Shown: positions 17,944-27,705, counted from the stretch's first letter. The stretch is DNA of 64,000 nucleotides from Microscilla marina ATCC 23134 (GCF_000169175.1 NZ_AAWS01000011.1:1-64000); one strand, 5' to 3'. Numbers and translations: made by a program. The notes: generated from the sequence alone by a model not told the origin.

Positions 17944-18318
17944 CTAGATTTTTACTGCAAGTATTTTTTTCACTCTCACTGGCTTACCATTTTGTTTGCC
18001 TGGGTACCAGCGAGGGGCTTCTTGCAATACTTTGATGACAGCATTGTTACAGGCTGCACCTCCTAATCCTTTTAATACTTTGATATTACTTAACTTTCCG
18101 TCTTTTTCGACTACAAACTGTACAAACACATTTCCTGTAACTCCTTTTTTATGCCTTTGCACATTTTTGCTCACATAGTCATGAAAGGCCTCTAGCCCAG
18201 TGCGGGGTTTGGGAGCTTTTTGAGCCATTTTATATATTTTGTCTTGGCCTATACCTTGGTATGAGATGAAGGTAAACATTAGAAGGGGTAATACGAAAAG
18301 ATACTTTTTAAAGTTCAT
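17944..18318 (-). CDS. TonB C-terminal domain protein
   Basis: The ATG at 18318 opens into a signal peptide (MNFKKYLFVLPLLMFTFI, cut near SYQGIGQ); the frame extends 13 codons further without a better start. The mature part is a TonB C-terminal domain: GNVFVQFVVEKDGKLSNIKVLKGLG, then a helix and RWYPGKQNGKPVRVKKILAVKI. There is no proline-rich spacer or long N-terminal anchor, so it is a short secreted TonB-C protein rather than a classic energy transducer. It appears monocistronic. Confidence 0.82.
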   Translation of the reverse strand: MNFKKYLFVLPLLMFTFISYQGIGQDKIYKMAQKAPKPRTGLEAFHDYVSKNVQRHKKGVTGNVFVQFVVEKDGKLSNIKVLKGLGGAACNNAVIKVLQEAPRWYPGKQNGKPVRVKKILAVKI

Positions 18319-18475
18319 ATAGGGTTGTTTAGAGTAATTAATACAAAATAACATCATTTATTTGCACAAAAATAAACATTTTGGTAACTAAATACGTAGT
18401 CATCTGGGGATTTTTTTGATTTTCAACCTTTAAAATTACAATTTTATCTGATTTATAGCTTATTTCGAGAAGATA

Positions 18476-19435
18476 TCAATAGAATAGGTAAGGATTAAGG
18501 GTAAGGTGCAATACGCCCTGGCTTGGTTTAATGCGTTGGTTGGGTTGGTAGGTATAGGGCAACCCGTCAGCATCTATCATGGGTACATGAGGATTTTTAG
18601 AAGGGTTCCACTTACTGGGCACAAAATATAAGTCATGTATCAGTTTATTCTGAAGAAAATGTCTGATTATTTCTGCATCCAGCCCAACTTCAGCCCCTAT
18701 TATTTGTCTATAAGGTAAAGCCTGCAACACTTGCATGGTTAAAATACCATGCGAAAACCTGCCATACATAGCATTTGACATATCCCGGTAGCCATATTGT
18801 GCAGGGTAGTTGGCATTTTCAATGACTGGGGTTCGCCCTGAATTACCTGTCCAAAACCGGGTATTGAGTGCTATCATTGTATTTTGAACCTGGTAAGCGA
18901 TCCAAACCCCTCCCGTTCTAAACTTATCTACTGCCATATCACCCAAAGCATCATTCTCTGTCACGAGCCAAAACCGATTTGCTTGAAAAGCAATGGTTCC
19001 GGTGGTTTGCGAAGTTTTAATTTTGTCGTGATATACATTAAATACATACCCCAAAGCATTCAGACGTTTCATTTGGTTGCCAAAAGGCAGTAAAAAAGCG
19101 TACGCTTGTACTTCTGTTTGTTTGCCCCAGCCAAACATTAGCCCATAGTTGGTTTGTACCTCGATGCCAGGCAGCAAACGGGGAGGGCCATAAGTAGTTA
19201 CGTTGTATTGCCATCGGGTTTGGAAGTTGAACTGTACCTGTTCAAAAAAGTAATAGGCTTTGAACACCACACCCAGTGAGTTTTGGTGCGAGCCCAGCGA
19301 AAGCGAAATACCTATAGTGCCACCAACACCTTCGTTGAGGTTAGGTTGGGCTTGAGTAGATTTGGATAAGACGAGGTTGAAGAGTAAGCAAAATACAATG
19401 AAATAATGCCAGTAGAACAGTTTTTTTTGCTTCAT
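18476..19435 (-). CDS. Secreted protein of unknown function
   Basis: A 319-residue protein with a signal peptide (MKQKKLFYWHYFIVFCLLFN, cut near STQAQ). The mature part is rich in aromatic residues and alternating strands (VVFKAYYFFEQVQFNFQTRW), which suggests an outer-membrane beta-barrel or a periplasmic beta protein. I do not recognise the family. The last residue is aromatic (NPYLFY), as in many outer-membrane proteins that use the Bam machinery. No operon partner is evident. Confidence 0.65.
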   Translation of the reverse strand: MKQKKLFYWHYFIVFCLLFNLVLSKSTQAQPNLNEGVGGTIGISLSLGSHQNSLGVVFKAYYFFEQVQFNFQTRWQYNVTTYGPPRLLPGIEVQTNYGLMFGWGKQTEVQAYAFLLPFGNQMKRLNALGYVFNVYHDKIKTSQTTGTIAFQANRFWLVTENDALGDMAVDKFRTGGVWIAYQVQNTMIALNTRFWTGNSGRTPVIENANYPAQYGYRDMSNAMYGRFSHGILTMQVLQALPYRQIIGAEVGLDAEIIRHFLQNKLIHDLYFVPSKWNPSKNPHVPMIDADGLPYTYQPNQRIKPSQGVLHLTLNPYLFY

Positions 19436-19804
19436 TTTTCTAAATAATTGTCAAGTGATATTTATCTGTCCAATACCTGTTTGATTTGTGGAATCTTTGG
19501 TTTGGTCATAAAGTCCTTGTCTAACCAGGGTTTTCTTATAAAAGGCTCTTTAGGAGAATATACCCCAAAAAAAACGTATTCCCGCCTCGGGCAGTGTCTC
19601 CACGCCCGATCGAAACCTCGTACTTTGCAAGCTTCAGAGAGGCTTCTCAAGAATAGTTTTGAGAGGGTATAGCTTCAGTATAATATTAAGCGTGTATACA
19701 CTCAAATTCGGAAAAAGAGTATATCAGAAAGGAAATAACAAGGGGTTAGTAGGTACTTGCTGGCAGTTTATCACCCCATCAATGTCTAAAAACAACAAGT
19801 GTAT
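19436..19804. other. Intergenic region with possible coding remnant
   Basis: No confident gene. A minus-strand frame (19462-19650) gives a 62-residue product with a protein-like tail (FGVYSPKEPFIRKPWLDKDF), but it has no start context. The part around 19575-19620 is more GC-rich than its surroundings and contains small palindromes (CCCGCCTCGGG). It may be a remnant or part of a genomic repeat. Confidence 0.25.
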
Positions 19805-20488
19805 TTATAAACTACTCAAGTAAGACAAAACTACCCCGGCAAAGCGTGGGTAACGCCCGTTTTTGTCGCGTTTTTGGTACACTGTCATCGCGTGTTTGAT
19901 TTTTTCTTTGTCTTTTACCTTACGCAGTACCTTGGCAAGTTCAGTAATAATGGCTTTGCGTTGTTCTTTAAGTTTACTGGCGTTTAGGTTGAGTACTTCT
20001 ATAGTATTGAGCACAGTTTTTTCGCTGGGTGACAACTTGTTCATATTGAGCTGAATTTGTTTGATGGTGCGTAGCCCGTAAGCGTTTATTGGCACTACTT
20101 CGCCCAAAGTGTTATACTTAAAATAAGCATTGCAACGAGTGTCGTCCATAAATTTAGGAATGATGGCTTCATCTTTATGCGCAGCACAATGTTGGTATTG
20201 AGGAGGCATGCCTTCAGATGTACTGCATGATAAAAACAAGTTTTCGTAATTGAGTTCCTCTTTTTTAAAGTATTGTTGAGAGTGAAAATGCACCAGTCGT
20301 GAGGTTTGTTGGTTGATTTCTACCTGACAATAGCAACAAAGCCCACCCTGATAGTATAACAAAGAGTTGATGATGTCTTTGATGACCTCGTCTGGCAATA
20401 CATCATAAGAAGGTTTCCAGTTTTTGTGCTTTAAACCTTTGAAGTTTGTAAGTGACTCAGGTTCAGGTCCTTTTTGAATGTATCTCAT
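19805..20488 (-). CDS. HNH-type nuclease, TIGR02646/PtuB-like
   Basis: The ATG at 20488 (MRYIQKGPEPESL) is preferred over a start 18 codons upstream because MRYIxK is the typical start of the TIGR02646 family. From it the protein has 227 residues. It shows a zinc-type pattern CCYC (51-54), VHFHSQ (66-71), YENLFLSC (81-88) and HCAAHKDE (100-107), matching the HNH fold of that family. These proteins are partners of ATPases in Septu (PtuB) and some retron systems. It lies 118 bp downstream of the ATPase gene on the same strand. Cleavage of DNA or RNA after ATPase triggering is known for relatives; here it is inference. Confidence 0.75.
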   Translation of the reverse strand: MRYIQKGPEPESLTNFKGLKHKNWKPSYDVLPDEVIKDIINSLLYYQGGLCCYCQVEINQQTSRLVHFHSQQYFKKEELNYENLFLSCSTSEGMPPQYQHCAAHKDEAIIPKFMDDTRCNAYFKYNTLGEVVPINAYGLRTIKQIQLNMNKLSPSEKTVLNTIEVLNLNASKLKEQRKAIITELAKVLRKVKDKEKIKHAMTVYQKRDKNGRYPRFAGVVLSYLSSL

Positions 20489-20606
20489 ACAGTTTGATAC
20501 AGAAAAATTGTAAGTCCTACACCTGCTAATTGGCTCAACCAATCACCTGGGAGGTGGACGTAAAATAGTTAAATATAATTAGGCTGCAAGTTCAAATATA
20601 CGAATA

Positions 20607-21845
20607 TTATTCGTCTTCATAAAATGCCAGCAATACGTCGGCTCTTGCCAACTCCGGGTCATCGTTTCCAATGGCTTCTTCGAGTTGTTTACGCAGGTTC
20701 ATCGCATTTTCGCTCAAGCCTTCGCCCACTTCAATCAGCTCAAAATATAAGTCTAGCTTGTCTTGTACATCTTCTATGCGTTCGGGGGTAGCCATTACAT
20801 TACGCAACACATCATTGGCAGTGCGCCCATAAGTATTTACACTATAGTAAGCTTTGCCATCTACCATTGTTACAATACGGTCTTGTACCGTACTCAAAAT
20901 CAAGGGAGAGTGGGTAGTGACAATGAATTGAATTTTAGGGAACGAGGTTTTCAGGTTATTCACAATTTCTTTTTGCCAGGAGGGGTGCAGGTGTAAGTCC
21001 AGTTCGTCAATCAATACCAACCCTTCGGTCAATTGAGCCGCATCTTCGCCCAGGTGAGGGTTTAGCATTGCACAACGAAAAGCAATATCAGCCACTGTAG
21101 CAAGTGTGTTACGTACCCCATCACTCAAATATTTAAATGGCAATTTTCGCCCATCGTTGTACTCCATAATCAACTCGCGGCGGTTAAAATCGAAGTATAC
21201 ATTTTCGCAGCCATCCACACAATTACTTACTGTTTTGCGTACTACCTGAAGCCCTACCGATTCTTTGCGTTGTTGCAAAACCACCATTTCCTCTTTTTCA
21301 AACCACTTGGTAAAAAACTTGTTGTTTGAGGTCGCTTTCAAGCCATTGTAGTAGCCATCTTTGAGGCGCGAACCACTGATTTTGGTCGTATCAGAGCGTT
21401 CTTTCCAAAGGCGTTCGGTAGAGTAGTAAGCAACCATTGGCAAGTTTACGTTTTCGCCTGCCCGTACCCGGCTCTGAATCTCTTTGGCAAGTTCTTTTAT
21501 TTTAAGGGCTTTTACGTAAGTTGTCTTGTTTTTGGGGCCAGTCAACTCTCTGAGCCAACTGATTTCCTGCCCATTAATCACTCCCCAGGTTTCTACTTCT
21601 ACCGGAAACTGTTCGTTAATGTCAAACTCGGTGCTTAATACTCTGATATCTTCGGGACGAATGTGGCGGTTTTCGGCGTAATCGATGCCCAAAAAAAACG
21701 ACCCTGCAGCTACTGTCAATGCTTCCAGTACAGCGGTTTTTCCGGTACCATTGATACCAATGACAATGTTGAAGTTAGGGTGAAACTCGATTTCGGTTTC
21801 CTCATAACATCTAAAGTTTTTGAGGCGAATTTTATCAATTCTCAT
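20607..21845 (-). CDS. AAA/ABC-type ATPase, PtuA-like (RecF/OLD-like)
   Basis: The 412-residue protein begins MRIDKIRLKNFRCYEETEIE, the typical SMC/RecF/OLD-type opening. Walker A is GINGTGKT (30-37), an ABC-like signature region is YLSDGVRNTLATVADIA, and Walker B plus D-loop is LVLIDELDLHLHPSW near 275-288. It ends with a switch His in FIVTTHSPLIL. No Toprim nuclease domain follows, unlike OLD proteins. Such COG3950-type ATPases occur with TIGR02646 HNH proteins as Septu-like anti-phage pairs. The gene comes first, then the HNH gene on the same strand. The ATG at 21845 fits the family start. Confidence 0.82.
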   Translation of the reverse strand: MRIDKIRLKNFRCYEETEIEFHPNFNIVIGINGTGKTAVLEALTVAAGSFFLGIDYAENRHIRPEDIRVLSTEFDINEQFPVEVETWGVINGQEISWLRELTGPKNKTTYVKALKIKELAKEIQSRVRAGENVNLPMVAYYSTERLWKERSDTTKISGSRLKDGYYNGLKATSNNKFFTKWFEKEEMVVLQQRKESVGLQVVRKTVSNCVDGCENVYFDFNRRELIMEYNDGRKLPFKYLSDGVRNTLATVADIAFRCAMLNPHLGEDAAQLTEGLVLIDELDLHLHPSWQKEIVNNLKTSFPKIQFIVTTHSPLILSTVQDRIVTMVDGKAYYSVNTYGRTANDVLRNVMATPERIEDVQDKLDLYFELIEVGEGLSENAMNLRKQLEEAIGNDDPELARADVLLAFYEDE

Positions 21846-21993
21846 ATATTCAAGGGGTACACTTGCTAATTTCTAACTAAATTTTGTTCCCTAATGGATA
21901 GATATTAGGTGGTATAATACTGACTATCAGACATTTTAATGTAAAATAGGTTTAAAAAATATTTTACCGAATGAATGGTAAGAAAGTACAAAC

Positions 21994-22094
21994 GCATCTT
22001 CACAAATATATGTGAAATGCCTAAAGCTTTGCAAATAAAGCTACCCAAAAGTTATTGATAATTAAATAATTACCGAAGCTTTTGGGTGTTTTTT
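21994..22094 (+). other. Two hairpins, the second terminator-like, without a gene
   Basis: A bulged stem (GCAT-c-TTCAC with GTGAA-ATGC, 21994-22020) is followed by ACCCAAAAG/CTTTTGGGT (22043-22051 and 22079-22087) and a run of six T. It lies 149 bp upstream of the Septu-like ATPase on the opposite strand, where no protein gene is visible. A small RNA is possible. The remaining stretch to 22601 is AT-rich with nothing I can name. Confidence 0.4.
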
Positions 22095-22601
22095 AGAGCA
22101 GTTTTTTTAGTAAACCCCTCTCTGTAACAAAAAAATAAGCCAAGTCAGGGTAGTTAGAAACTATAAATAGGTAATTGTGTGATTTTTTCATAATGTTCTA
22201 TTATTTTTATCAACCAAGACAGATTATTTTGTAAGTTTATTTATATAAATATAAACGTTTTGAATGATATTTTGATCTTGTTTGGTTAGTTTAGATTTAT
22301 TGTTTTTTTTGTTTTTATTCTATGTAATGCTCATATTTTTAACACCTGGATAATATACGGTTAAGTTGTTTTTAGTCAGTAATTTATGGACTAGTTGAAC
22401 GACTCTGGAATAGTAAGTTAAACAACTTGATATTTTAGTATTATTTCCATAAAAAAGTGTTTCTAAAATAGTGTTTAATTATAAATAACTCATCCTGGGT
22501 GCATTTTAAACTTTCCTACAACGTATAATGTTATAGGGGCAAAGATCAAGCGCAGAGTCTGATATATACCCTGGTTTTTTGAATATAATTATTTAATTAA
22601 T

Positions 22602-23360
22602 ATGCGTCACCACATTCAATTATTTACGCTGATTTGTTTCAGTTTGATTACAACAAGTTGTATTAAACAAGACACGTCAGCACCTAAAACAACACTTAAC
22701 TTGAGGTTTACCAATGAGTTTGCCGGGCAGCCTTTACAATTAAACAAAACCTATACTACACTATTAAACGATGAGGTGGAGTTTACTACTTTCAATTATT
22801 ATATAAGTAATATTCAGCTTAAAAAAGCCGATGGTTCTGTTTGGGTACAACCAGAGAGTTATCATTTATTGAAAGTAACAGATGCCAACGCTGGAGTAGT
22901 GCCCATTAGTCTTACAGATGTTCCTCAGGGGCAGTATGCTGAACTGATTTTTTCGGTAGGAGTAGACGCTGTACGCAATAGTAGTGGGGCGCAAGAGGGG
23001 GCTTTAGACCCTATCAATGGAATGTTTTGGACTTGGAAAACTGGTTATATGTTTTTGAGAAGCGAGGGATTTTATATACAAAACGAGCAAAAACAAGGGG
23101 CTTTTGTCTACCACACCGGAGACAACACTGCTTATCAAACGGTTACTTTGGCGCTTAACAATGTAACCCTAAACACTACCAATAGTGAGTGGAAACTAAA
23201 GGCTGATGCTCAACAGCTTTTTGGTGGATTTACCGGGGCAGCCATTGACCTTGCAATGCCCGCAGGAGGCAATTCGGTCACTATTAAAGGAGGAGCAAAA
23301 GGTGCTTTGATTGCTAACAATTATAAGCAAATGTTTAGCCTTGGAGATTTTCAAAAATAA
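22602..23360 (+). CDS. MbnP-like lipoprotein
   Basis: The 252-residue protein has a lipoprotein signal with Cys20 (LITTSC). The mature part starts with a beta-strand LNLRFTNEFAGQPL. It continues FTTFNYYISNIQL, LIFSVGVDAVRN, GALDPINGMFWTWKTGYMF and FVYHTGD, which are marks of the MbnP family. MbnP relatives are periplasmic or outer-membrane proteins linked to copper binding in methanobactin producers. In Bacteroidota they are common near MbnH/TonB genes, none of which is here. Metal binding is inference. Confidence 0.75.
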   Translation: MRHHIQLFTLICFSLITTSCIKQDTSAPKTTLNLRFTNEFAGQPLQLNKTYTTLLNDEVEFTTFNYYISNIQLKKADGSVWVQPESYHLLKVTDANAGVVPISLTDVPQGQYAELIFSVGVDAVRNSSGAQEGALDPINGMFWTWKTGYMFLRSEGFYIQNEQKQGAFVYHTGDNTAYQTVTLALNNVTLNTTNSEWKLKADAQQLFGGFTGAAIDLAMPAGGNSVTIKGGAKGALIANNYKQMFSLGDFQK

Positions 23361-23407
23361 TAATAGGGGAGGGTAGTCTACACTTGTATAGGTTACCCTT
23401 TTCAACC

Positions 23408-25909
23408 TTATTCAAGGTAAAAGACCCGCTTTACCCGTTGACTAATGTTGGTCAGTATTTCATAGGGAATAGTGTCAATGCTTTGGGCTAAATCAAGGAT
23501 AGAAAGCTCTTCATTAAAAATAATTACCTCATCACCTTCAGTGGCTTCTACTCCTGTAACATCTATCATACACATATCCATACACACATTACCAATGACT
23601 GGTACTTTTGCCCCGTTGACCATTACTTTGCCTACCCCATTGCTAAATGCCCTACTAAAACCATCGGCATAACCAATGGCAACAGTGGCAGTTTTGGTAG
23701 TATGGCTTGCCACCCCTTTGCGGCTATAGCCTACCGTTTCGCCGGGTTGTAAATATTTAATCTGTGAAATAGTTGTAGTCAACCGGCTGATAGACTGAAG
23801 TTGACTTTGCGCAATTTGGTTGGCTTCTATTCCGTATAGTCCAATACCCAGCCGTACCATGTCAAAACTTGCTTCCGGAAAACGCACAATACCGGGTGAG
23901 TTAAGAATATGTTTGATGACCTCATAACCCAAGGCTGTTTCTATTTGCTTGGTAGCTGCCTCAAAGAGCGTAATTTGCTGTTGAGAGTAAGCGTTGTGAG
24001 TAGCCTCATCAGAGCCTGCCAAATGGCTAAATACCGATGCAATGCTGAGGTAATCCAAGGGGGCTTTTTGTTGTGTGTCGGGTTGTTGTAATACCTGAAG
24101 CAAACGGGGTACTTCTTCGACAACAAAGCCCAATCGGTGCATTCCAGTGTCTATTTTTAGGTGTACTTTGGCAGTGGTTTGTTGCTCTTTCAAGAAGTGA
24201 ATAAATTCGTCTAAAACCTTAAAACTATACATCTCAGGCTCCAGATCATACTGTAGCAGCTTGTCAAAAGTATCTTCGCTGGGGTTCATGACCATAATGG
24301 GCAAATCGATGCCACTTTCACGTAAAAATACCCCTTCATCGGCGTAAGCCACCCCCAGGTAATCTACCCGGTGAAACTGTAGCAAATGAGCAATTTCGGC
24401 GCTACCGCTTCCATAGGCAAACGCCTTTACCATGACCATCATTTTGGTGTGAGAGGGCAACTGTTCGCGGTAAAAGTTTAAATTGTGTACCAAGGCTCCT
24501 AAGTTAATTTCAAGCACAGTGCCGTGTACTTTTTGCTGAAGCTGATGTACGAGGTGTTCAAACCTAAAGCGACGGGCTCCCTTCACCAATATGACAGCAT
24601 TGGCAAGCCTTGCAAGTTCTACCTGGCTCTCTAACAAGTCTTTAGTTTGGTCAAAAAATACCACATCCAATACATTGAAACTCGCCTGGTGTTTCTTTAT
24701 CTCTTCGCCTACCGCTATTACTCGGTCTATAGCTTTGCTTTGCAGCAATTGGGCAATGGCTTGGTATAGTTTTTCGGGGGGCAAACCCGACTGCAACATA
24801 TCTGACAACACCACTATTTTTTGCAGGTTTACATCTTGTGTGCTCATAAAGTCGAGCGCGATTTTTAGCCCTGCCAAGTCGTTGTTATAACTGTCATCTA
24901 TCAGGTAAGTATTGCGCATGCCGCGTTTGAGTTCCAGGCGCATAGACACAGGACGCAACCGGGCAATACGACGTTGTATTTTGTCGAACGACAAACCCAA
25001 CAAACACATAGTGGCAACACAGTGCAAGATGTTCTCTACAGAGGCTTCGTCTATAAAAGGAGCTTGAATGAAATGGTTTTCACCTTGGTATTGTACTTTT
25101 AGTTGGGTTTGTTGCTGAGTCAGGTGTGTTTGCTTGTCCAGCAACCGTAGTTGGGCTTGTTCGTTTTTGCCCCACGTAAAGGGTTGTCCACTAAAAGAGG
25201 TCTTTGTGACAATATCGTGGTATGTTTGTAAATGTTCTGCACAGCAAACTACAGCTTTGCAATGTTCAAAAAGCTTCCACTTTTCAGCAAATTTTTGGGT
25301 GCGATTGTCAAAACCCTCATCATGAGCAGTACCCAGGTTAGTAAATATGCCTATGCTGGGTTGAATGACCTTTTGTAGGGCTGTCATTTCGTTTTTGGCA
25401 GAAATGCCCGCCTCAAAAATACCCATTGTATGGCGTTTGTTCATTTGCCACACCGACAAAGGAACACCTGTTTGTGAGTTGTAGCTTTTGGGGCTTTTTA
25501 CTACCTTAAAATCTTCTGCCAGTAGTTTGGCAAGCCATTCTTTCACCATTGTTTTACCATTGCTCCCGGTTACCCCAATGACTGGTATTTGATATTGGTT
25601 ACGGTGAGCTGCGGCTACTTGCTGTAGGGCATTTACTGCACTTGTTACCTTTAGTATGTTAGCGTTGGGTAATTTAACATGGGCAGGCAAATTTTCTTCT
25701 ATTACAAAGTTACGCACGCCCCTGGCGTATAGCTCTGCCACAAACTCATGCCCATTGTGGTGTTCGCCATTGATGGCAAAATACAAAGCTTGCGAGGGGT
25801 TGTAAAGCTTGCGACTGTCGAGCAATAAATGATATACAGCTTGATCTGACTGGGTTTGCTGAACAAGTGTTGCCTGAATGATGGGGACTATTTGCTTAAT
25901 AACTAACAT
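23408..25909 (-). CDS. murF-alr: Bifunctional MurF ligase / alanine racemase
   Basis: The 833-residue fusion has an N-terminal MurF part (1-~455) that adds D-Ala-D-Ala to UDP-MurNAc-tripeptide. Its P-loop is GVTGSNGKT (112-120), with NSQTGVPLSVW (144-154) and IDDSYNND (337-344) further on. The C-terminal part (~463-833) is a PLP alanine racemase making D-Ala, with the PLP Lys495 in MVKAFAYGSGS and later HLAGSD and GNVCMDMCMIDVTG. This fusion is a known Bacteroidota arrangement and couples D-Ala supply to peptidoglycan precursor synthesis in the cytoplasm. Length is usual. The gene converges on the MbnP-like gene with a 47-bp gap. Confidence 0.95.
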   Translation of the reverse strand: MLVIKQIVPIIQATLVQQTQSDQAVYHLLLDSRKLYNPSQALYFAINGEHHNGHEFVAELYARGVRNFVIEENLPAHVKLPNANILKVTSAVNALQQVAAAHRNQYQIPVIGVTGSNGKTMVKEWLAKLLAEDFKVVKSPKSYNSQTGVPLSVWQMNKRHTMGIFEAGISAKNEMTALQKVIQPSIGIFTNLGTAHDEGFDNRTQKFAEKWKLFEHCKAVVCCAEHLQTYHDIVTKTSFSGQPFTWGKNEQAQLRLLDKQTHLTQQQTQLKVQYQGENHFIQAPFIDEASVENILHCVATMCLLGLSFDKIQRRIARLRPVSMRLELKRGMRNTYLIDDSYNNDLAGLKIALDFMSTQDVNLQKIVVLSDMLQSGLPPEKLYQAIAQLLQSKAIDRVIAVGEEIKKHQASFNVLDVVFFDQTKDLLESQVELARLANAVILVKGARRFRFEHLVHQLQQKVHGTVLEINLGALVHNLNFYREQLPSHTKMMVMVKAFAYGSGSAEIAHLLQFHRVDYLGVAYADEGVFLRESGIDLPIMVMNPSEDTFDKLLQYDLEPEMYSFKVLDEFIHFLKEQQTTAKVHLKIDTGMHRLGFVVEEVPRLLQVLQQPDTQQKAPLDYLSIASVFSHLAGSDEATHNAYSQQQITLFEAATKQIETALGYEVIKHILNSPGIVRFPEASFDMVRLGIGLYGIEANQIAQSQLQSISRLTTTISQIKYLQPGETVGYSRKGVASHTTKTATVAIGYADGFSRAFSNGVGKVMVNGAKVPVIGNVCMDMCMIDVTGVEATEGDEVIIFNEELSILDLAQSIDTIPYEILTNISQRVKRVFYLE

Positions 25910-26041
25910 GCGTTAAGGGTTTATTTGCTGACTTTTGTGTGGGCAAAGTTAGTAAGGTTTTGCTTTTATGAAAGCGCTGTGTTGAGTACAGGGTGGGGGA
26001 GTAAGTGCAACAGAATAAACGGAACAGTAAGTGTTGTTGCT

Positions 26042-26079
26042 AAAAAAACCTTCCAAAACCGTCAGTTGTTTTGGAAGGT
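26042..26079 (-). terminator. Rho-independent terminator of the kelch gene
   Basis: A perfect 12-bp stem (ACCTTCCAAAAC/GTTTTGGAAGGT) is followed on the minus strand by T7, 47 bp after the kelch-protein stop. Confidence 0.88.
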
Positions 26080-26125
26080 GCATGGTATCAAGCCCAGGAA
26101 GGGGAACTTGATTGATAAGGAGAAC

Positions 26126-27406
26126 TTAATTTATGATCACTTGCTTTACTGTGTTGCCCCTATCAGTAGTGATTTTGACAAAATACAAACCCTTAGGCTG
26201 GAGGCTTAGGTCTACTAAAAAAGTTTGGGTTTTTTCGTGGTTATTTTCCAACGTCTCTACCACTTCACCTTTTACGTTAAATATTGCCACACTTAGGTAC
26301 TTTGTCGGAGCAGGAAGTACCACATTTATTTTGTCGTGGCTAGGGTTAGGGTATAGCTGTACATTTGGAGCTGTTGCCAACGCTTTTTTACTTTGTATAT
26401 AGGCAGAGGTTCTCCCACCTTTGTTCTTGCAGGGAATGTATGCCCAAAAATTATTTCTAAAATAATTGATGGCAATACCAAGTCCTACATAGGCAGTGGT
26501 ACCAATTACAAAACTTCGCGGGCTTATTCTGGCAGTACCAGCATAATCGGCCACTTGTGTCCAGGTATCTTTAGAGGGCGAATATTCCCACATTTTTCGC
26601 GATCCAGTATTATTTTCAGGATTTACCCCTCCACAAACATATCCTTTGTCATTTACGGCAAAAGCAGCGGCTTTTTTTGCTGGATTTTCCCCGAATTTAT
26701 TCTTTTGCTCCCAACTATTATCCTTAGGGTCATACGCCCATACATCTTTTAAAGCTGTACCACTAGTATCAGCTTCTCCCAAAGCTATAAAGCCTTTACC
26801 ATTAAGGGCAAACGACACCGCTTCTGAGCGTGCTTTGCCAGGTAGATCCGCTACTTTTGTCCAAGTGTCTTCGTCCTGATCATACCTCCATAAGTCATTG
26901 AAAGTGTTGGTTTTATCAAACGTGTCTCCTGTACCTATATAAGCTGTGTTGCCTATAGTAAAGCTTCGGGCGTTGTTTCTGCCTTGCCCCGGAAAGTTAT
27001 TCTTTCTTGTCCAGGCGTCTGTGGCTGGGTCATACTCCCAAATATCTTGTAAATAAGTATAAAACCGACTGCCCAAACCAATGTATCCTTTGCCATTTAC
27101 AGAGAAAGCCACACCTTGAGAGCGGGCATACCCCGGAAATCCGGTTTTTTGTGCCCAGGTATTTGTCTCAGGGGTGTATTCAAGTAAATAAGGAAGCCCC
27201 ACCAATATTTGGCATACATACGCCTTATTGCCAATGCTAAAGGTAAGCGACTGGTTGTCTCGTGAGTTGCGCGACATATTGGCAATGCCTGTCCATGAGT
27301 CGCATTGCTGGGTTTGCGCGTAACTGCTTGTACTAGCAAGGTTTATTGCAAGAGCTACTAGTATATAAAGGATGAAGTATTTTGTGAAAGCTGATTTTTT
27401 CATCAC
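26126..27406 (-). CDS. Kelch-repeat protein with T9SS sorting tail
   Basis: The 426-residue protein has a signal peptide (hydrophobic 11-28, cut near SSYAQ). About six kelch-type repeats follow (residues ~40-320), each with a core such as AYIGTGD, GFIALGE or AYVGLG and a DTWTKVADLPGKARS-like segment; they would form a beta-propeller. The C-terminal ~75 residues are a type A type-IX secretion sorting domain: LYPNPSHDKINV, then VKGEVVE, and GLYFVKITTD near the end. The protein is thus predicted to be exported by T9SS to the surface. The ligand is unknown. It is monocistronic with its own terminator. Confidence 0.88.
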   Translation of the reverse strand: MMKKSAFTKYFILYILVALAINLASTSSYAQTQQCDSWTGIANMSRNSRDNQSLTFSIGNKAYVCQILVGLPYLLEYTPETNTWAQKTGFPGYARSQGVAFSVNGKGYIGLGSRFYTYLQDIWEYDPATDAWTRKNNFPGQGRNNARSFTIGNTAYIGTGDTFDKTNTFNDLWRYDQDEDTWTKVADLPGKARSEAVSFALNGKGFIALGEADTSGTALKDVWAYDPKDNSWEQKNKFGENPAKKAAAFAVNDKGYVCGGVNPENNTGSRKMWEYSPSKDTWTQVADYAGTARISPRSFVIGTTAYVGLGIAINYFRNNFWAYIPCKNKGGRTSAYIQSKKALATAPNVQLYPNPSHDKINVVLPAPTKYLSVAIFNVKGEVVETLENNHEKTQTFLVDLSLQPKGLYFVKITTDRGNTVKQVIIN

Positions 27407-27546
27407 GAATAATTTAGATTATTGAATTTAAGTAAATCACACTTTAGCCCTCTATTTCTAAAATGTGTAAGTGTTGTTTGTCTGGTGTTTTTGCCAAAGC
27501 AGTCTGTACCAGAAGATAAAATGAATTATTAACTAATTTGATATAA

Positions 27547-27583
27547 TAAAAAGCCTCCCAAAATTTATACTTGAGAGGCTTTG
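27547..27583 (-). terminator. Intrinsic terminator on the minus strand, gene-less
   Basis: GAGGCTTT pairs with AAAGCCTC, with the U-run on the minus strand. No minus-strand gene ends nearby; the kelch gene starts further down. It may terminate a small RNA. Confidence 0.55.
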
Positions 27584-27667
27584 AGCTGCAAATATATGGT
27601 GGTTTGCTTAATTTATTACTATTCTTGTGGCAATACTATTTTTTTAGTGCGCCTTTTAACTGAAGCA

Positions 27668-27705
27668 CAAAAAAAATCGGTCAAAACTAAAAGTCTTGAC
27701 CGATT
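27668..27705 (-). terminator. Second minus-strand terminator, gene-less
   Basis: AATCGGTCAA and TTGACCGATT form a perfect 10-bp stem followed on the minus strand by T7 or more. Like the terminator ~120 bp further on, it ends no recognised gene. Confidence 0.65.

Noticed and set aside
19805-21845. Retron of the type that carries ptuA/ptuB
   Set aside because: No reverse transcriptase gene and no msr/msd-like RNA between or beside the two genes.
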